DNA from: OAS926 sp035503715
Lineage (GTDB): Bacteria > Pseudomonadota > Alphaproteobacteria > Rhizobiales > Rhizobiaceae
Assembly (NCBI GenBank): GCA_035503715.1
Contig: DATJTE010000195.1
Span: 52,857 to 116,856 of the forward strand
Direction of reading: 5' to 3'
DNA: 64,000 nt
Notes under the pieces: generated by a model
Told to the model about the DNA's origin: nothing
The model's database searches: none
Seen by the model: the letters and a program-made list of their open reading frames with translations, nothing else
Shown here: in pieces, positions 24,962 to 33,551 of the stretch
Layout: every line of letters begins with the position of its first letter
Position numbering within the stretch: the stretch's first letter is position 1
Translations under genes and position numbers: made by a program

Positions 24962-26140
24962 TTATTTTGCCGCGCCGTGGTTCGGATCCTTCACGTCCGG
25001 GATCTGGTCGATGATCACGTTCTGAAGCTTGTCGCCGACCTTCTTCACCTCGCGGATATATACGGTCTGCACGACATCGCGGGTTTCGGGATCGATCGAC
25101 ATCGGGCCGCGCGGGCTGTCCCACGCCATGCCCTTGGCAGCCTCGACAAGGCCGTCGCCGGTGGTGTCGCCATTGGCCTTCTTCAGCGTCTCGTAGATGA
25201 GATGCATCCCGTCATAGGCGCCGACCGAGAACAGGTCGGGGCTGCGGCCACCATTGGCGTCCTGATAGGCCTTCACGAACTCGTTGTTGATCGGATCGTC
25301 ACGCTCCAGAGTGTAGTGGAAGGTCGTGATGATGCCGTTGGCGGTGTCGCCCATGCTCTCCAACGCTTCGGGATGCGTCAACTCACCCTGGCCGAACAGC
25401 TTGGTGGCCGGCGGCGTCAGGCCGCGCTCCGCCAGCGCCTTGCCGATCGCGGCCGGCTGCGCGCCACCCGGAATGAAGATGTAGACCGATTCCGGGTTGG
25501 CATCCTTCACGCGCTGCACGAAGGCCGAGAAGTCGGGGTTCTGCACCGGCGTCTTGTCGGCACCGACGATCTGGCCGCCGGCCTCGGTGAAGCCCTTGGC
25601 GAACGACTTTTCGGCGTCGAGGCCCGGACCGTAGTCGGCGACCAACGTGTAGGCAGCCTTGGCGCCGCCCTTCTCGAAGGCCCACTTGCCGAACACGTAG
25701 TTGACCTGCGGGATCGTCACCGAGGTGCGCACGATATAGGGCGACTTCTCCGTCACGATCGAGGTCGCGGCGTTCATCACCACCATCAGCTTCTTGGCCT
25801 CGGTCGCGACATCGGCGGCGCCGAGCGCTTCCGGCGTCAGCGCGAAACCGGCGAGGATGTCGACCTGATCGCGCACCACGAGTTCCTGTGCAAGGCGTTT
25901 TGCAACGTCGGGTGCTGCGCCGCCGCTGTCCTTCTGGATGATCTCGATCCTCTTGCCGGCAACCTCGCCGCCGTTCTTGGCGATGTAGAGGTTCACGCCG
26001 GCGATGAGCTGCGCGCCGGCATCGGCGAATGGCCCGGAGAACGGCGCAATGACACCGATCTTGACTGTTTCTTGCGCCAGAACGCTCGTCGACATGGCAA
26101 GGCCAAGTCCGAGCGCGGCAAGCGTCATTCTTGCAAACAT
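24962..26140 (-). CDS. Liv-type periplasmic substrate-binding protein
   Basis: A 392-residue receptor-family binding protein with a signal peptide (MFARMTLAALGLGLAMSTSV, cleavage after VLA). Then comes TVKIGVIAPFSGPFADAGAQ, the standard LivK-type opening that contacts ligand. Further on are PYIVRTSVTIPQ and FGQGELTHPEAL. The ATG at 26140 follows GGGAGGAATTC, an excellent ribosome-binding site. Relatives bind branched-chain amino acids or aromatic acids such as benzoates and cinnamates. The adjacent O-demethylase/ring-cleavage operon makes a lignin-derived aromatic acid the most likely ligand. Confidence 0.9.
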   Translation of the reverse strand: MFARMTLAALGLGLAMSTSVLAQETVKIGVIAPFSGPFADAGAQLIAGVNLYIAKNGGEVAGKRIEIIQKDSGGAAPDVAKRLAQELVVRDQVDILAGFALTPEALGAADVATEAKKLMVVMNAATSIVTEKSPYIVRTSVTIPQVNYVFGKWAFEKGGAKAAYTLVADYGPGLDAEKSFAKGFTEAGGQIVGADKTPVQNPDFSAFVQRVKDANPESVYIFIPGGAQPAAIGKALAERGLTPPATKLFGQGELTHPEALESMGDTANGIITTFHYTLERDDPINNEFVKAYQDANGGRSPDLFSVGAYDGMHLIYETLKKANGDTTGDGLVEAAKGMAWDSPRGPMSIDPETRDVVQTVYIREVKKVGDKLQNVIIDQIPDVKDPNHGAAK

Positions 26141-26197
26141 ATGAATTCCTCCCTGTGCCGCTTCTCCCGCCCATACCAGGCCGCGGCCGCCTGTGGG

Positions 26198-26206
26198 TGT
26201 ATACAG
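26198..26206. promoter_or_regulatory. GntR-type operator TGTATACAG upstream of the Liv-type importer
   Basis: TGTATACA is a perfect 8-base palindrome, 58 bases upstream of the importer binding-protein start. The same core recurs in front of the GntR gene at the other end of this 384-base divergent region. TGTATACA-type palindromes are common operators of the FCD branch of GntR regulators. The remainder of 26141-26524 shows no gene. Confidence 0.6.
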
Positions 26207-26460
26207 AAATCGATCCAACGCCAACCGGCGCTCAATGATAATTGCCAAGATTCGCGCCGTTGGCAATACGTCTTCCGCCTCGTGTTGTTGTTCGCCATGC
26301 GCACTTCGCGGGCCGCTGCAGACGGGGTCCCGCGCCGCCAAGATCGTTATAGATCATAGGTTTCTCGTGCCGTTATGACCTTGCTTCGGCTCACTTGTCC
26401 GGGATGTCGCCGGCAGGCGCTTCATTCGCTCCCAAGTTGCAGCGGAATTGTCGCCACCGC

Positions 26461-26497
26461 TTGACAGGTTCTGCGTCGTTCTCCAAACTGTATACAG
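26461..26497 (+). promoter_or_regulatory. GntR promoter with CTGTATACAG operator
   Basis: TTGACA (26461-26466) with a 17-base spacer and a weak -10 CAAACT (26484-26489) is overlapped at its 3' end by the palindrome CTGTATACAG (26488-26497). This lies 28 bases before the GntR start. Placement over the -10/+1 region suggests autorepression. The shared core with the site at 26198 suggests that one protein controls both directions. Confidence 0.6.
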
Positions 26498-26524
26498 GCT
26501 GCATTCTGTGCGCCGGAGGATCAC

Positions 26525-27295
26525 ATGGGCCGAGCAACTGCCGCCACATCCAGCGAGCTGGAAACCGACCGCAGCCAGTCGCAGTCGGTCAAGGCGCTAC
26601 TCGCCATCCGCGAACTGGTTCTGGAAGGCGTGCTGGCCGCCGGCGAGCGCATTTCCGAACTGTCGATCGCCGAGCGTACCGGGATTTCCCGCACGCCGAT
26701 CCGCGCCGCCCTGCAGAAGCTCGGCGAGGAAGGGCTGATCGAGACCATCCCCTCCGGCGGCTTCGCGGTCCGCTCCTTTTCGTTGCAGGACGTTTTCGAT
26801 TCGATCGAGGTGCGCGGCACGCTTGAAGGCCTCGCGGCGCGGCTTGCCGCCGAACGCGGCTCGTCTTCGCGGTTAACCGCCTTGAACGTCTGCCTCGAGG
26901 AACTCGACGAGATCATCAACCAGGAGTTCGCTAACGAGGATGCGTTCTCCGGCTATGTCGCGGCCAATGCGCGGCTTCATGCGTTGATCATCGACATGGC
27001 TGAGAGCCCGACGCTGAAGCGCCAGATGGAACGCGCCGTCGCGCTGCCCTTCGCCTCACCGAGCGGCTTCGTCATGGCGCAGGCCCTGCTGCCGGAATCG
27101 CAACGCATCCTGCATGTCGCGCAGGATCAGCACCGTTGCGTCGTCGAAGCGATCGCCAATCGCGAAGGCACGCGCGCCGAGGCGATCATGCGCGAACATG
27201 CCCGGCTCGCGGCGCGCAATCTGCGCGTCGCGGTGAGCCACGAGAAGGCGCTGAAACGCGTCCCCGGCGGCGCTCTCATCCGCACCATTCGATAA
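26525..27295 (+). CDS. GntR family regulator, FCD subfamily
   Basis: A 256-residue regulator. The winged helix (about 22-90) includes LEGVLAAGERISELSIAERTG and SRTPIRAALQKLGEEGLIE. The FCD all-helical effector domain (about 97-235) has the expected metal/ligand histidines, for example in NARLHALIIDMAES and the C-terminal MREHARLAARNL. Such proteins bind carboxylic acids. It is the first gene of the plus operon (strong RBS CGGAGGA) and is divergent from the importer. It probably senses an aromatic acid or a ring-cleavage product. Confidence 0.9.
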   Translation: MGRATAATSSELETDRSQSQSVKALLAIRELVLEGVLAAGERISELSIAERTGISRTPIRAALQKLGEEGLIETIPSGGFAVRSFSLQDVFDSIEVRGTLEGLAARLAAERGSSSRLTALNVCLEELDEIINQEFANEDAFSGYVAANARLHALIIDMAESPTLKRQMERAVALPFASPSGFVMAQALLPESQRILHVAQDQHRCVVEAIANREGTRAEAIMREHARLAARNLRVAVSHEKALKRVPGGALIRTIR

Positions 27296-27332
27296 TTCAG
27301 ATCAAAAGCCAGATTACAGGGAAGGAACGACA

Positions 27333-28739
27333 ATGGTGAAGAAGAACCTCGAGCAATTGCTCGCCGAGAAGGGCAATGTGGTCGACCATCTGCGCAATTC
27401 GCAGATCGGCGCCTATATCTATCCGGTCGTGCCGAACGAGTTCACCTCGTGGCGCGACGAGCAGTGGGCGTGGCGCAACACGGCCGTGCTGTTTGACCAG
27501 ACCCACCACATGGCCGAGCTGATGATCGAGGGATCGGACGCGATCAAGCTGCTCTCCTATACCGGCATCAACAGCTTCGCGAATTTCCCCGTGAACCGCG
27601 CCAAGCAATTCGTTCCGGTCAGCCATGACGGTTACGTCATCGGCGATGTGATCCTGTTTCATCTAGCCGAGAACCAATGCCTGATCGTCGGCCGCGTGCC
27701 GACCATCAACTGGATCGAGTACCACGCCAAGACAGGCGGCTTTAAAGTGACGACCGAGCGTGACGACCGTTCGCCCTCGCGTCCCGGCCCGAAGGCCGTG
27801 ACGCGCAAGCGCTACCGGTATCAGGTGCAGGGTCCGAACGCTTGGAAGGTACTCGAGAAGGTCAATGGCGGCCCGATTCCGGATGTGAAGTTCTTCACCA
27901 TGGACACGGTCAACATTGCCGGCCGCAAGGTGCGCTGCCTGCGTCACGGCATGTCCGGCGCGCCGGGCCTCGAAATCTGGGGTCCGTATGAGGAAGGCGA
28001 GGAGATCCGCGATGCGATCTTCGAGGCCGGCAAGGAATTTGGGCTCAGGCTCTGCGGCTCGCGCGCCTATGCGACCAACACGCTGGAATCGGGCTGGATC
28101 CCGTCGCCGCTGCCGGCCGTCTACACCGGCGAGAAGATGAAGGCCTATCGCGAATATCTCCCGGCCGAAGGCTACGAAGGCGGCGGCTCGATCGGCGGAA
28201 GCTTCGTGTCGAAGAACATCGAGGACTATTACGTCACGCCTTACGAATTGGGCTATGGGCCGTTCGTCAAGTTCGACCACGACTTCATCGGCCGCGAGGC
28301 GCTCGAGAAGATGGCGAACAAGCCGCACCGTAAGAAGGTGACGTTCGAATGGAACGCCGACGATGTCGGCCGCATCTTCCGCTCGTTCTTCGAGCCGGGC
28401 GTCGAGAACTTCAAATACATCGACATTCCGAACGCGAACTACGCCTCGACCAATGCCGACATGATCGTCAAGGGCTCGAAGGTTGTCGGCATGTCGATGT
28501 TCGCCGGCTTCTCCTTCAACGAGCGCTCGTATCTCTCTCTCGGCATCGTCGATCCCGACATCAATGTCGGCGACGTGCTGACTATGGTTTGGGGGGAGGA
28601 AAACGGCGGCACTAAGAAGACGACGGTCGAGCCGCACAAGCAGACCGAAATCCGCGTGCGCGTTTCCGCCGTGCCTTATGCGCAGGAAGCCCGCGAGAAC
28701 TACGCCGATAGCTGGCGCACGCGCCAGGCCGCGGCGTAA
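27333..28739 (+). CDS. ligM: Tetrahydrofolate-dependent aryl O-demethylase, LigM/DesA type
   Basis: A 468-residue protein of the aminomethyltransferase (GcvT) fold. It resembles Sphingobium LigM along its whole length as I recall it: LRNSQIGAYIYPVVPNEF near the start, WRNTAVLFDQTHHMAELM, DDRSPSRPGPK, LRHGMSGAPGLEIWGPYE, NTLESGWIPSPLPA and WGEENGGTKKTTVEPHKQ near the end. LigM transfers the methoxyl methyl of vanillate or 3-O-methylgallate to tetrahydrofolate, giving protocatechuate or gallate; the paralogue DesA acts on syringate. Genes for gallate-type ring-fission products follow in the same direction. Which of these methoxyaromatics is the substrate cannot be told from sequence. Confidence 0.88.
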   Translation: MVKKNLEQLLAEKGNVVDHLRNSQIGAYIYPVVPNEFTSWRDEQWAWRNTAVLFDQTHHMAELMIEGSDAIKLLSYTGINSFANFPVNRAKQFVPVSHDGYVIGDVILFHLAENQCLIVGRVPTINWIEYHAKTGGFKVTTERDDRSPSRPGPKAVTRKRYRYQVQGPNAWKVLEKVNGGPIPDVKFFTMDTVNIAGRKVRCLRHGMSGAPGLEIWGPYEEGEEIRDAIFEAGKEFGLRLCGSRAYATNTLESGWIPSPLPAVYTGEKMKAYREYLPAEGYEGGGSIGGSFVSKNIEDYYVTPYELGYGPFVKFDHDFIGREALEKMANKPHRKKVTFEWNADDVGRIFRSFFEPGVENFKYIDIPNANYASTNADMIVKGSKVVGMSMFAGFSFNERSYLSLGIVDPDINVGDVLTMVWGEENGGTKKTTVEPHKQTEIRVRVSAVPYAQEARENYADSWRTRQAAA

Positions 28740-28772
28740 AGGCTTAGTTCGGTATCGTACTGGAGGGGGACG

Positions 28773-29789
28773 TTGACCGATCTCCTTTCGATCACGCTGC
28801 CGATCTTCCTGATCATCGCGCTCGGCTTCGGGGCGGTGCGGTTGCAGGTCGTGAGAGCCGAGTTCATTCCTGGCCTCGGCTTTTTCGTGCTCAACTTCGC
28901 GCTGCCGGCGCTGGTGTTGCATGCGCTGACCTCGCAGGATTTCAGTGCGGCATTCGATGTCGGTTACCTGTTCGTCTATGCCCTCGGCTCGCTGATCGTC
29001 TTTGCCGCCGTCTTTGCGCTCTTCCGATTCGTCTTGAGGCGTGATCTGGCGCAGGCGGCGATCGCGTCGCTCGGTGCGTCGGCCGCGAACAGCGGCTTCA
29101 TCGGCTTTCCGATCGCGACACTGGCGCTCGGCCCAGTTGCGCTGGTTGCGCTGCCGCTCTGCATGCTGGTCGAGGTTGTGCTGATCATTCCGCTAGCGCT
29201 CGGGTTGGCTGAGGCGGGTGAAGGCGAAGGGCAGGGTGCGTCGGCTGCAGTCCGTGCCGCACTGCTGCGACTCGTGAAGATGCCGCTGGTTATCGCGATT
29301 GCGATTGGCGTCGTGCTCACACTTGCCGGCGTGACGCTGCCGCGTCCACCCGCCACTGCCGTTGACATGATCGCCGACGCGTCCGCTGCCTGCGCGCTTT
29401 TCGTCGTCGGCGGGACGCTGGCGAGCGTCAGCCGCGAGGCGTTCGCGCCGGACCTGGCGTGGATAACGGTGGCCAAGCTGGTGCTGCATCCCCTACTGGT
29501 CGCGCTGGGTTTTGCCGTCATCGGCGGCGTCGATCCATTGCTGGTCGCCGCCGGGATCATTTTCGCCAGCGCGCCAATGATCACTGCTTATCCGATTTTC
29601 GCGCAGCGTTTCGGCTTGAGCGGGTTGGCTGCCGCAGCGCTTGTCATCGCGACGGCGGCAAGTTTTTTCACGATCACGATCGTCCTCGGACTGCTATCGC
29701 AGGACGCGCCTCAGGTTCGATTGACAGAGCCCGACGCCGGGCGGCAGGGTCTCGCGCTGATGTTGCAGGAGGAGTTCGATGGCCGCTGA
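28773..29789 (+). CDS. AEC (auxin efflux carrier) family transporter
   Basis: A 338-residue membrane protein with about ten helices in two five-helix halves. Typical AEC sequence is seen: GFFVLNFALPALVLHALTSQ (about 34-53), ASAANSGFIGFPIATLALG (about 101-119, with the conserved Asn-Ser-Gly) and ASAPMITAYPIFAQRFG in the second half. It starts with TTG at 28773 after GGAGGGGGA. AEC proteins carry organic acids such as malate or malonate. Located between the O-demethylase and the ring-cleaving dioxygenase, it may move an aromatic acid or a pathway end product. The direction is unknown. Confidence 0.85.
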   Translation: MTDLLSITLPIFLIIALGFGAVRLQVVRAEFIPGLGFFVLNFALPALVLHALTSQDFSAAFDVGYLFVYALGSLIVFAAVFALFRFVLRRDLAQAAIASLGASAANSGFIGFPIATLALGPVALVALPLCMLVEVVLIIPLALGLAEAGEGEGQGASAAVRAALLRLVKMPLVIAIAIGVVLTLAGVTLPRPPATAVDMIADASAACALFVVGGTLASVSREAFAPDLAWITVAKLVLHPLLVALGFAVIGGVDPLLVAAGIIFASAPMITAYPIFAQRFGLSGLAAAALVIATAASFFTITIVLGLLSQDAPQVRLTEPDAGRQGLALMLQEEFDGR

Positions 29790-30741
29790 GCCTTGTTTCG
29801 ACGTGGCCCATCTCGGCCATATCGAGCTCCTGACCAACAAACCCGAGGAGAGCCTCGACTTCTTCGTCAATGTCTACGGACTGACGGAGAGCGGCCGCGA
29901 AGGCGACTCGGTCTATCTACGCGGCTGGGACGATTATGAATTTCACACGCTGAAGCTGACGGTGTCGAAAACAACGGGCATGGCGCATTGCGGTTATCGC
30001 ACATCGTCGCAAGCAGCACTTGACCGGCGCGTGAAGGCGATCGAGGCGATGGGGCTCGGCATCGGCTGGACCGAGGGTGATCTCGGCCACGGCAAATCAT
30101 ATCGTTTCCACAGCCCCGACGGCCACGTGTTCGAACTCTATTGGGAGACGAACAAGTACGCTGCGCCGGACGGCGAAAAGCCGGCGCTGAAGAACATTGC
30201 GCAGCGCTATCATGGACGCGGCGCGGCGGTGCGCCGGCTCGATCACTTCAACCTGCTCGCGACAGATGTTTCGAAGATGCGCGACTTCATGATCCGCGCG
30301 CTGGGCAGCCGCGTGACCGAACAAATCCAGCTCGACAATGGCCGGCTGGGGGGTTGCTGGTTCACCGTGAACAATAAGAGCTACGACATGGCGGTGACGG
30401 AGGATCACTCCGGCGCGCGCGGCCGCTTCCACCACATCACTTATGCCTGCGACCAGCGCGACGATATTCTGCGCGCGGCGGACATCTTTCTGGAAAACGG
30501 CGTGTTCATCGAACAGGGCCCGCACAAGCACGCGATCCAGGGCACGTTCTTTCTCTACGTCTATGAACCGGCGGGCAACCGCGTCGAGGTCGCCAATGCC
30601 GGCGCGCGGCTGATCTTGCAGCCGGACTGGGAGCCGATCATTTGGACCGAGACCGAGCGCAAGAAAGGCCAGGCGTGGGGGCTGAAGACGATCGCGAGCT
30701 TCCACACGCATGGCACGCCGCCAGTGGAGACCCAAGGTTAG
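29779..30741 (+). CDS. Type I (VOC) extradiol ring-cleavage dioxygenase
   Basis: A 320-residue, two-domain vicinal-oxygen-chelate dioxygenase of the catechol 2,3-dioxygenase size class. The N-terminal domain (1-135) lacks metal ligands. The C-terminal domain has the 2-His-1-carboxylate facial triad: His156 in RLDHFNLL, His218 in RFHHITYA and Glu270 in NRVEVANAG, with spacings close to those in XylE. Other active-site residues such as the Tyr in YVYEPAGNRVE are also present. It lies between the LigM-type demethylase and GalB/GalC/GalD homologues. It is therefore placed to cleave the trihydroxy or dihydroxy acid, a role normally filled by unrelated LigAB/GalA enzymes. The gene overlaps the AEC gene by 11 bases. 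Confidence 0.88.
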   Translation: MAAEPCFDVAHLGHIELLTNKPEESLDFFVNVYGLTESGREGDSVYLRGWDDYEFHTLKLTVSKTTGMAHCGYRTSSQAALDRRVKAIEAMGLGIGWTEGDLGHGKSYRFHSPDGHVFELYWETNKYAAPDGEKPALKNIAQRYHGRGAAVRRLDHFNLLATDVSKMRDFMIRALGSRVTEQIQLDNGRLGGCWFTVNNKSYDMAVTEDHSGARGRFHHITYACDQRDDILRAADIFLENGVFIEQGPHKHAIQGTFFLYVYEPAGNRVEVANAGARLILQPDWEPIIWTETERKKGQAWGLKTIASFHTHGTPPVETQG

Positions 30742-30761
30742 ATAGGACGAGGAGGAGAACG

Positions 30762-31496
30762 ATGGCCAATAAGACGGCGCTGGTGATCAGCGCGCACTCC
30801 GCCGATTTTGTTTGGCGTGCCGCAGGCGCGATCGCGCTGCATGGCGAGGCCGGTGTCGCGGTGACGGTCCTCTGCCTGAGCTATGGTGAGCGTGGCGAGA
30901 GCGCAAGGCTGTGGCGTCAGAGCGGCATGACGCTCGAGAGGGTGAAGAGCGAGCGCCAGAAAGAAGCGGAGAGCGCGGCAAAGGCGCTGGGCGTGACCGA
31001 CATCCAGTTCTGGGACCTTGGCGACTACCCGATCTCGCTGACGGAGGAGTCGCTGTTCCGTCTTGCCGACACCTATCGCAAATTGCACCCGGCTTTCGTG
31101 CTGACGCACTCGAAGGAAGACCCGTACAATCGCGATCATCCGCTGGTCAGCGAGTTCACACAGCATGCCCGCATCATCGCGCAGGCGCACGGCCACAATC
31201 CCGGCGAGACGGTGCTGGGTGCACCCCCGGTGTTCCTGTTCGAGCCGCACCAGCCCGAGCAATGCAATTGGATGCCGAACATGCTGCTCGACATTACGCC
31301 GGTCTGGGAGAAGAAGCTCGCGGCGATCAAATGCATGGCCGGGCAGGAGCATCTGTGGGAATATTATACGCGGGTGGCGCAGCAGCGCGGCGTGCAGGCG
31401 GCGCGCAACTCCGACAAGAAGATCACCTATGGTGAGGCCTACGAGGCCGTCTTCCCGCATGTGGTTGAAACGCTGGTGCCGACGGAGGGCTTTTGA
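30762..31496 (+). CDS. galB: GalB-like 4-oxalomesaconate hydratase (PIG-L fold)
   Basis: A 244-residue protein of the LmbE/PIG-L metalloprotein family. In place of the deacetylase AHPDDE motif it has SAHSADFVWRAAGAIA (about 8-23), which is the form seen in Pseudomonas GalB. Further metal and substrate residues occur in SKEDPYNRDHPLV. GalB hydrates 4-oxalomesaconate to 4-carboxy-4-hydroxy-2-oxoadipate in gallate catabolism. The next two genes encode the aldolase and the tautomerase of the same pathway, which strongly supports the call over a generic deacetylase. Confidence 0.85.
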   Translation: MANKTALVISAHSADFVWRAAGAIALHGEAGVAVTVLCLSYGERGESARLWRQSGMTLERVKSERQKEAESAAKALGVTDIQFWDLGDYPISLTEESLFRLADTYRKLHPAFVLTHSKEDPYNRDHPLVSEFTQHARIIAQAHGHNPGETVLGAPPVFLFEPHQPEQCNWMPNMLLDITPVWEKKLAAIKCMAGQEHLWEYYTRVAQQRGVQAARNSDKKITYGEAYEAVFPHVVETLVPTEGF

Positions 31497-32167
31497 TGGG
31501 CGTCGTTGTCCAGAAGATTGAGCGCGCAGACGCTGGTGTCGTGGCCGGACTAGCCGAGTGTGGCGTCGCGACCGTGCACGAGGCGCAGGGGCGCATCGGC
31601 CTCATGCGGCCTTACATGCGCCCGATCTATCCCGGCGCGCGCGTCGGCGGCACCGCGGTTACGGTATCGATCCCGCCCGGCGACAATTGGATGATCCACG
31701 TCGCCGTGGAGCAGTGCCGCGAAGGGGACGTCCTCGTGGTCGCGCCGACCAGCCCGTCCGATGACGGCTATTTCGGCGACCTGCTCGCCAGTTCGCTGCT
31801 AGCGCGTGGCGTGAGGGCGCTGGTGATCGAGGCCGGCGTGCGCGACGTGCGCGACCTGACCGAGATGAAGTTTCCGGTCTGGTCGAAAGCAATATCGGCG
31901 CAAGGGACGGTGAAGGAGACACTAGGTTCGGTGAATGTGCCGATCGTCTGCGCCGGCGCTGCCATGAACCCCGGCGACGTCGTGCTGGGCGACGATGACG
32001 GCATCTGCATTGTGAGGCGGGAGGATGCGGCGAAGGTGCTGGAGGCGTCACGCGCCCGCACCGCCAAGGAGGAAGAGACGCGCAAGCGGCTGTTGGCGGG
32101 TGAACTCGGCCTCGACATTTATGGCATGCGCGACAAGCTCAAGGCGAAAGGCCTGAAATATGTCTGA
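31496..32167 (+). CDS. galC: 4-carboxy-4-hydroxy-2-oxoadipate aldolase (GalC/LigK, RraA-like)
   Basis: A 223-residue class II pyruvate aldolase of the RraA-like HMG/CHA aldolase family. GLAECGVATVHEAQGRIG opens the fold; GDVLVVAP and GYFGDLLASSLLARGVRALVIEAGVRD give the Mg/pyruvate-binding loops with the conserved Arg-Asp. The family splits CHA into pyruvate and oxaloacetate. The ATG at 31496 overlaps the galB stop by one base (TGATG), and the end overlaps galD by eight bases. Confidence 0.9.
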   Translation: MGVVVQKIERADAGVVAGLAECGVATVHEAQGRIGLMRPYMRPIYPGARVGGTAVTVSIPPGDNWMIHVAVEQCREGDVLVVAPTSPSDDGYFGDLLASSLLARGVRALVIEAGVRDVRDLTEMKFPVWSKAISAQGTVKETLGSVNVPIVCAGAAMNPGDVVLGDDDGICIVRREDAAKVLEASRARTAKEEETRKRLLAGELGLDIYGMRDKLKAKGLKYV

Positions 32168-33218
32168 GGCCAACGGCGTGCGCTGCATGTGGATGCGCGG
32201 CGGCACGTCGAAGGGCGGATATTTCATCGCAGACGAACTGCCGGCGGATATCGCGGCGCGCGATGCATTCCTGCTCCGCGCTTTCGGCTCGCCGGATGCG
32301 CGCCAGATCGACGGCATGGGTGGTGCCGACCCGCTGACCTCCAAGGTTGCGGTGGTGAAAAAATCCGCGCGGCCGGGCGTCGATGTCGATTATCTCTTCC
32401 TGCAGGTCTTCGTCGACAGGCCGGTCGTGACGGACCAGCAGAACTGCGGCAACATCCTCGCCGGTGTCGGTCCGTTCGCGATCGAACGCGGGCTGTTCAA
32501 AGCGCAGGACGGGACGACGGATGTCCGTATTTTTATGGAAAACACGGGACAGGTGGCGACCGCGACAATCCAAACCCCGGACGGTCGCGTGACCTATGCC
32601 GGCGACGCGCGGATCGACGGCGTGCCCGGCACGTCGGCTGCGGTCCCGATCGCCTTCGAGGATATCGCCGGCTCGTCCTGCGGTGCTCTGCTGCCGAGCG
32701 GCAATGCGGTTGATACGGTCGAGGGCGTGGCAGTGACACTGATCGACAACGGCATGCCCTGCGTCGTCATGCGGGCGGTGGATATGGGTATCACCGGCCA
32801 GGAATCGCCGAAGGAACTGGAGGCAAACCCAGCACTGCGGGCGAAGCTTGAAGCAATCCGGCTGAAGGCTGGGCTGCTGATGAATCTCGGCGACGTGAAA
32901 GACAAATCCGTGCCGAAGATGACGATGGTGTCGAAGGCGAAGAACGGTAGCGCGATCTCGACGCGCACTTTCATCCCGCACAAATGCCACGACGCGATTG
33001 GTGTGTTCGGCGCGGTCAGCGTCGCGACGGCGTGCCTGCTTCCGGGCGGACCGGCGGGCGATCTCGCAGACATCCCCGCAGGCGCGGAAAAGACGCTGTC
33101 GATCGAGCATCCAACGGGCGAAATGTCGATTGTCGCGACGATGGACGGCGATCGCATGGCCAAGGTCGCAGTTCTGCGCACCGCGCGAAAGCTGTTTGAC
33201 GGTGTGGTGTTCGGATGA
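32160..33218 (+). CDS. galD: GalD-like 4-oxalomesaconate tautomerase (PrpF family)
   Basis: A 352-residue isomerase with the PrpF/diaminopimelate-epimerase-like fold. The N-terminal CMWMRGGTSKGGYFIADELP (about 8-27) is diagnostic for PrpF/GalD proteins. DQQNCGNILAGVGPFAIERGL carries the conserved Cys and Asn, and KCHDAIGVFGAVSVATACLLPG lies in the second half. GalD interconverts keto and enol forms of 4-oxalomesaconate; PrpF itself isomerises aconitates. Its place in a galB-galC-galD string favours the GalD role. Confidence 0.88.
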   Translation: MSEANGVRCMWMRGGTSKGGYFIADELPADIAARDAFLLRAFGSPDARQIDGMGGADPLTSKVAVVKKSARPGVDVDYLFLQVFVDRPVVTDQQNCGNILAGVGPFAIERGLFKAQDGTTDVRIFMENTGQVATATIQTPDGRVTYAGDARIDGVPGTSAAVPIAFEDIAGSSCGALLPSGNAVDTVEGVAVTLIDNGMPCVVMRAVDMGITGQESPKELEANPALRAKLEAIRLKAGLLMNLGDVKDKSVPKMTMVSKAKNGSAISTRTFIPHKCHDAIGVFGAVSVATACLLPGGPAGDLADIPAGAEKTLSIEHPTGEMSIVATMDGDRMAKVAVLRTARKLFDGVVFG

Positions 33219-33535
33219 GCGCTGGAGAGGCGTATATCCAGATCGCTGAGCTCGAAATCGAGCCGATGCATCTGGAGAGTTATAGCGCCGCTCTGCGTGC
33301 GCAGATCGATGCAGCGATTAGGCTGGAAGAAGGTGTGCTGACCTTGCAGGCCGTCGCGGCGAAGGATGATCCAACGCATATCACGGTGTTCGAGATCTAT
33401 CGGGATATCGACACCTATAGAGCGCATCTCGAAGCGCCGCACTTCAAGGCATACAAGGCGACTGTCGAGCCCATGGTGAAATCGCTGAAGCTGATGCAGA
33501 AAGTGCCGGTCGCGCTTGGTTCGAAAGCCGGCTGA
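33215..33535 (+). CDS. Antibiotic biosynthesis monooxygenase (ABM) domain protein
   Basis: A 106-residue single ABM/ferredoxin-like domain. It shows the beta-alpha-beta pattern with EGVLTLQAVAAKDDPTHITVFEIYRD and the helix THRxH-like segment TYRAHLEAPHFKAYK. Small ABM proteins include YgiN-type quinol monooxygenases and heme-degrading enzymes. At the end of an aromatic catabolic operon (ATGA overlap with galD), it could act on a quinol or protect against one. The activity is not established. Confidence 0.8.
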   Translation: MSAGEAYIQIAELEIEPMHLESYSAALRAQIDAAIRLEEGVLTLQAVAAKDDPTHITVFEIYRDIDTYRAHLEAPHFKAYKATVEPMVKSLKLMQKVPVALGSKAG

Positions 33536-33551
33536 CACACGAACCTCACGG

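Noticed and set aside
24977..26359. 460-codon plus-strand frame opposite the Liv-type binding protein
   Set aside because: It lies antisense to a clear signal-peptide protein, and its translation is His/Arg-rich with no recognisable domain.
27663..28922. Minus-strand frame opposite the LigM-type gene
   Set aside because: The LigM-type protein is conserved over its whole length; the antisense frame shows no family pattern.
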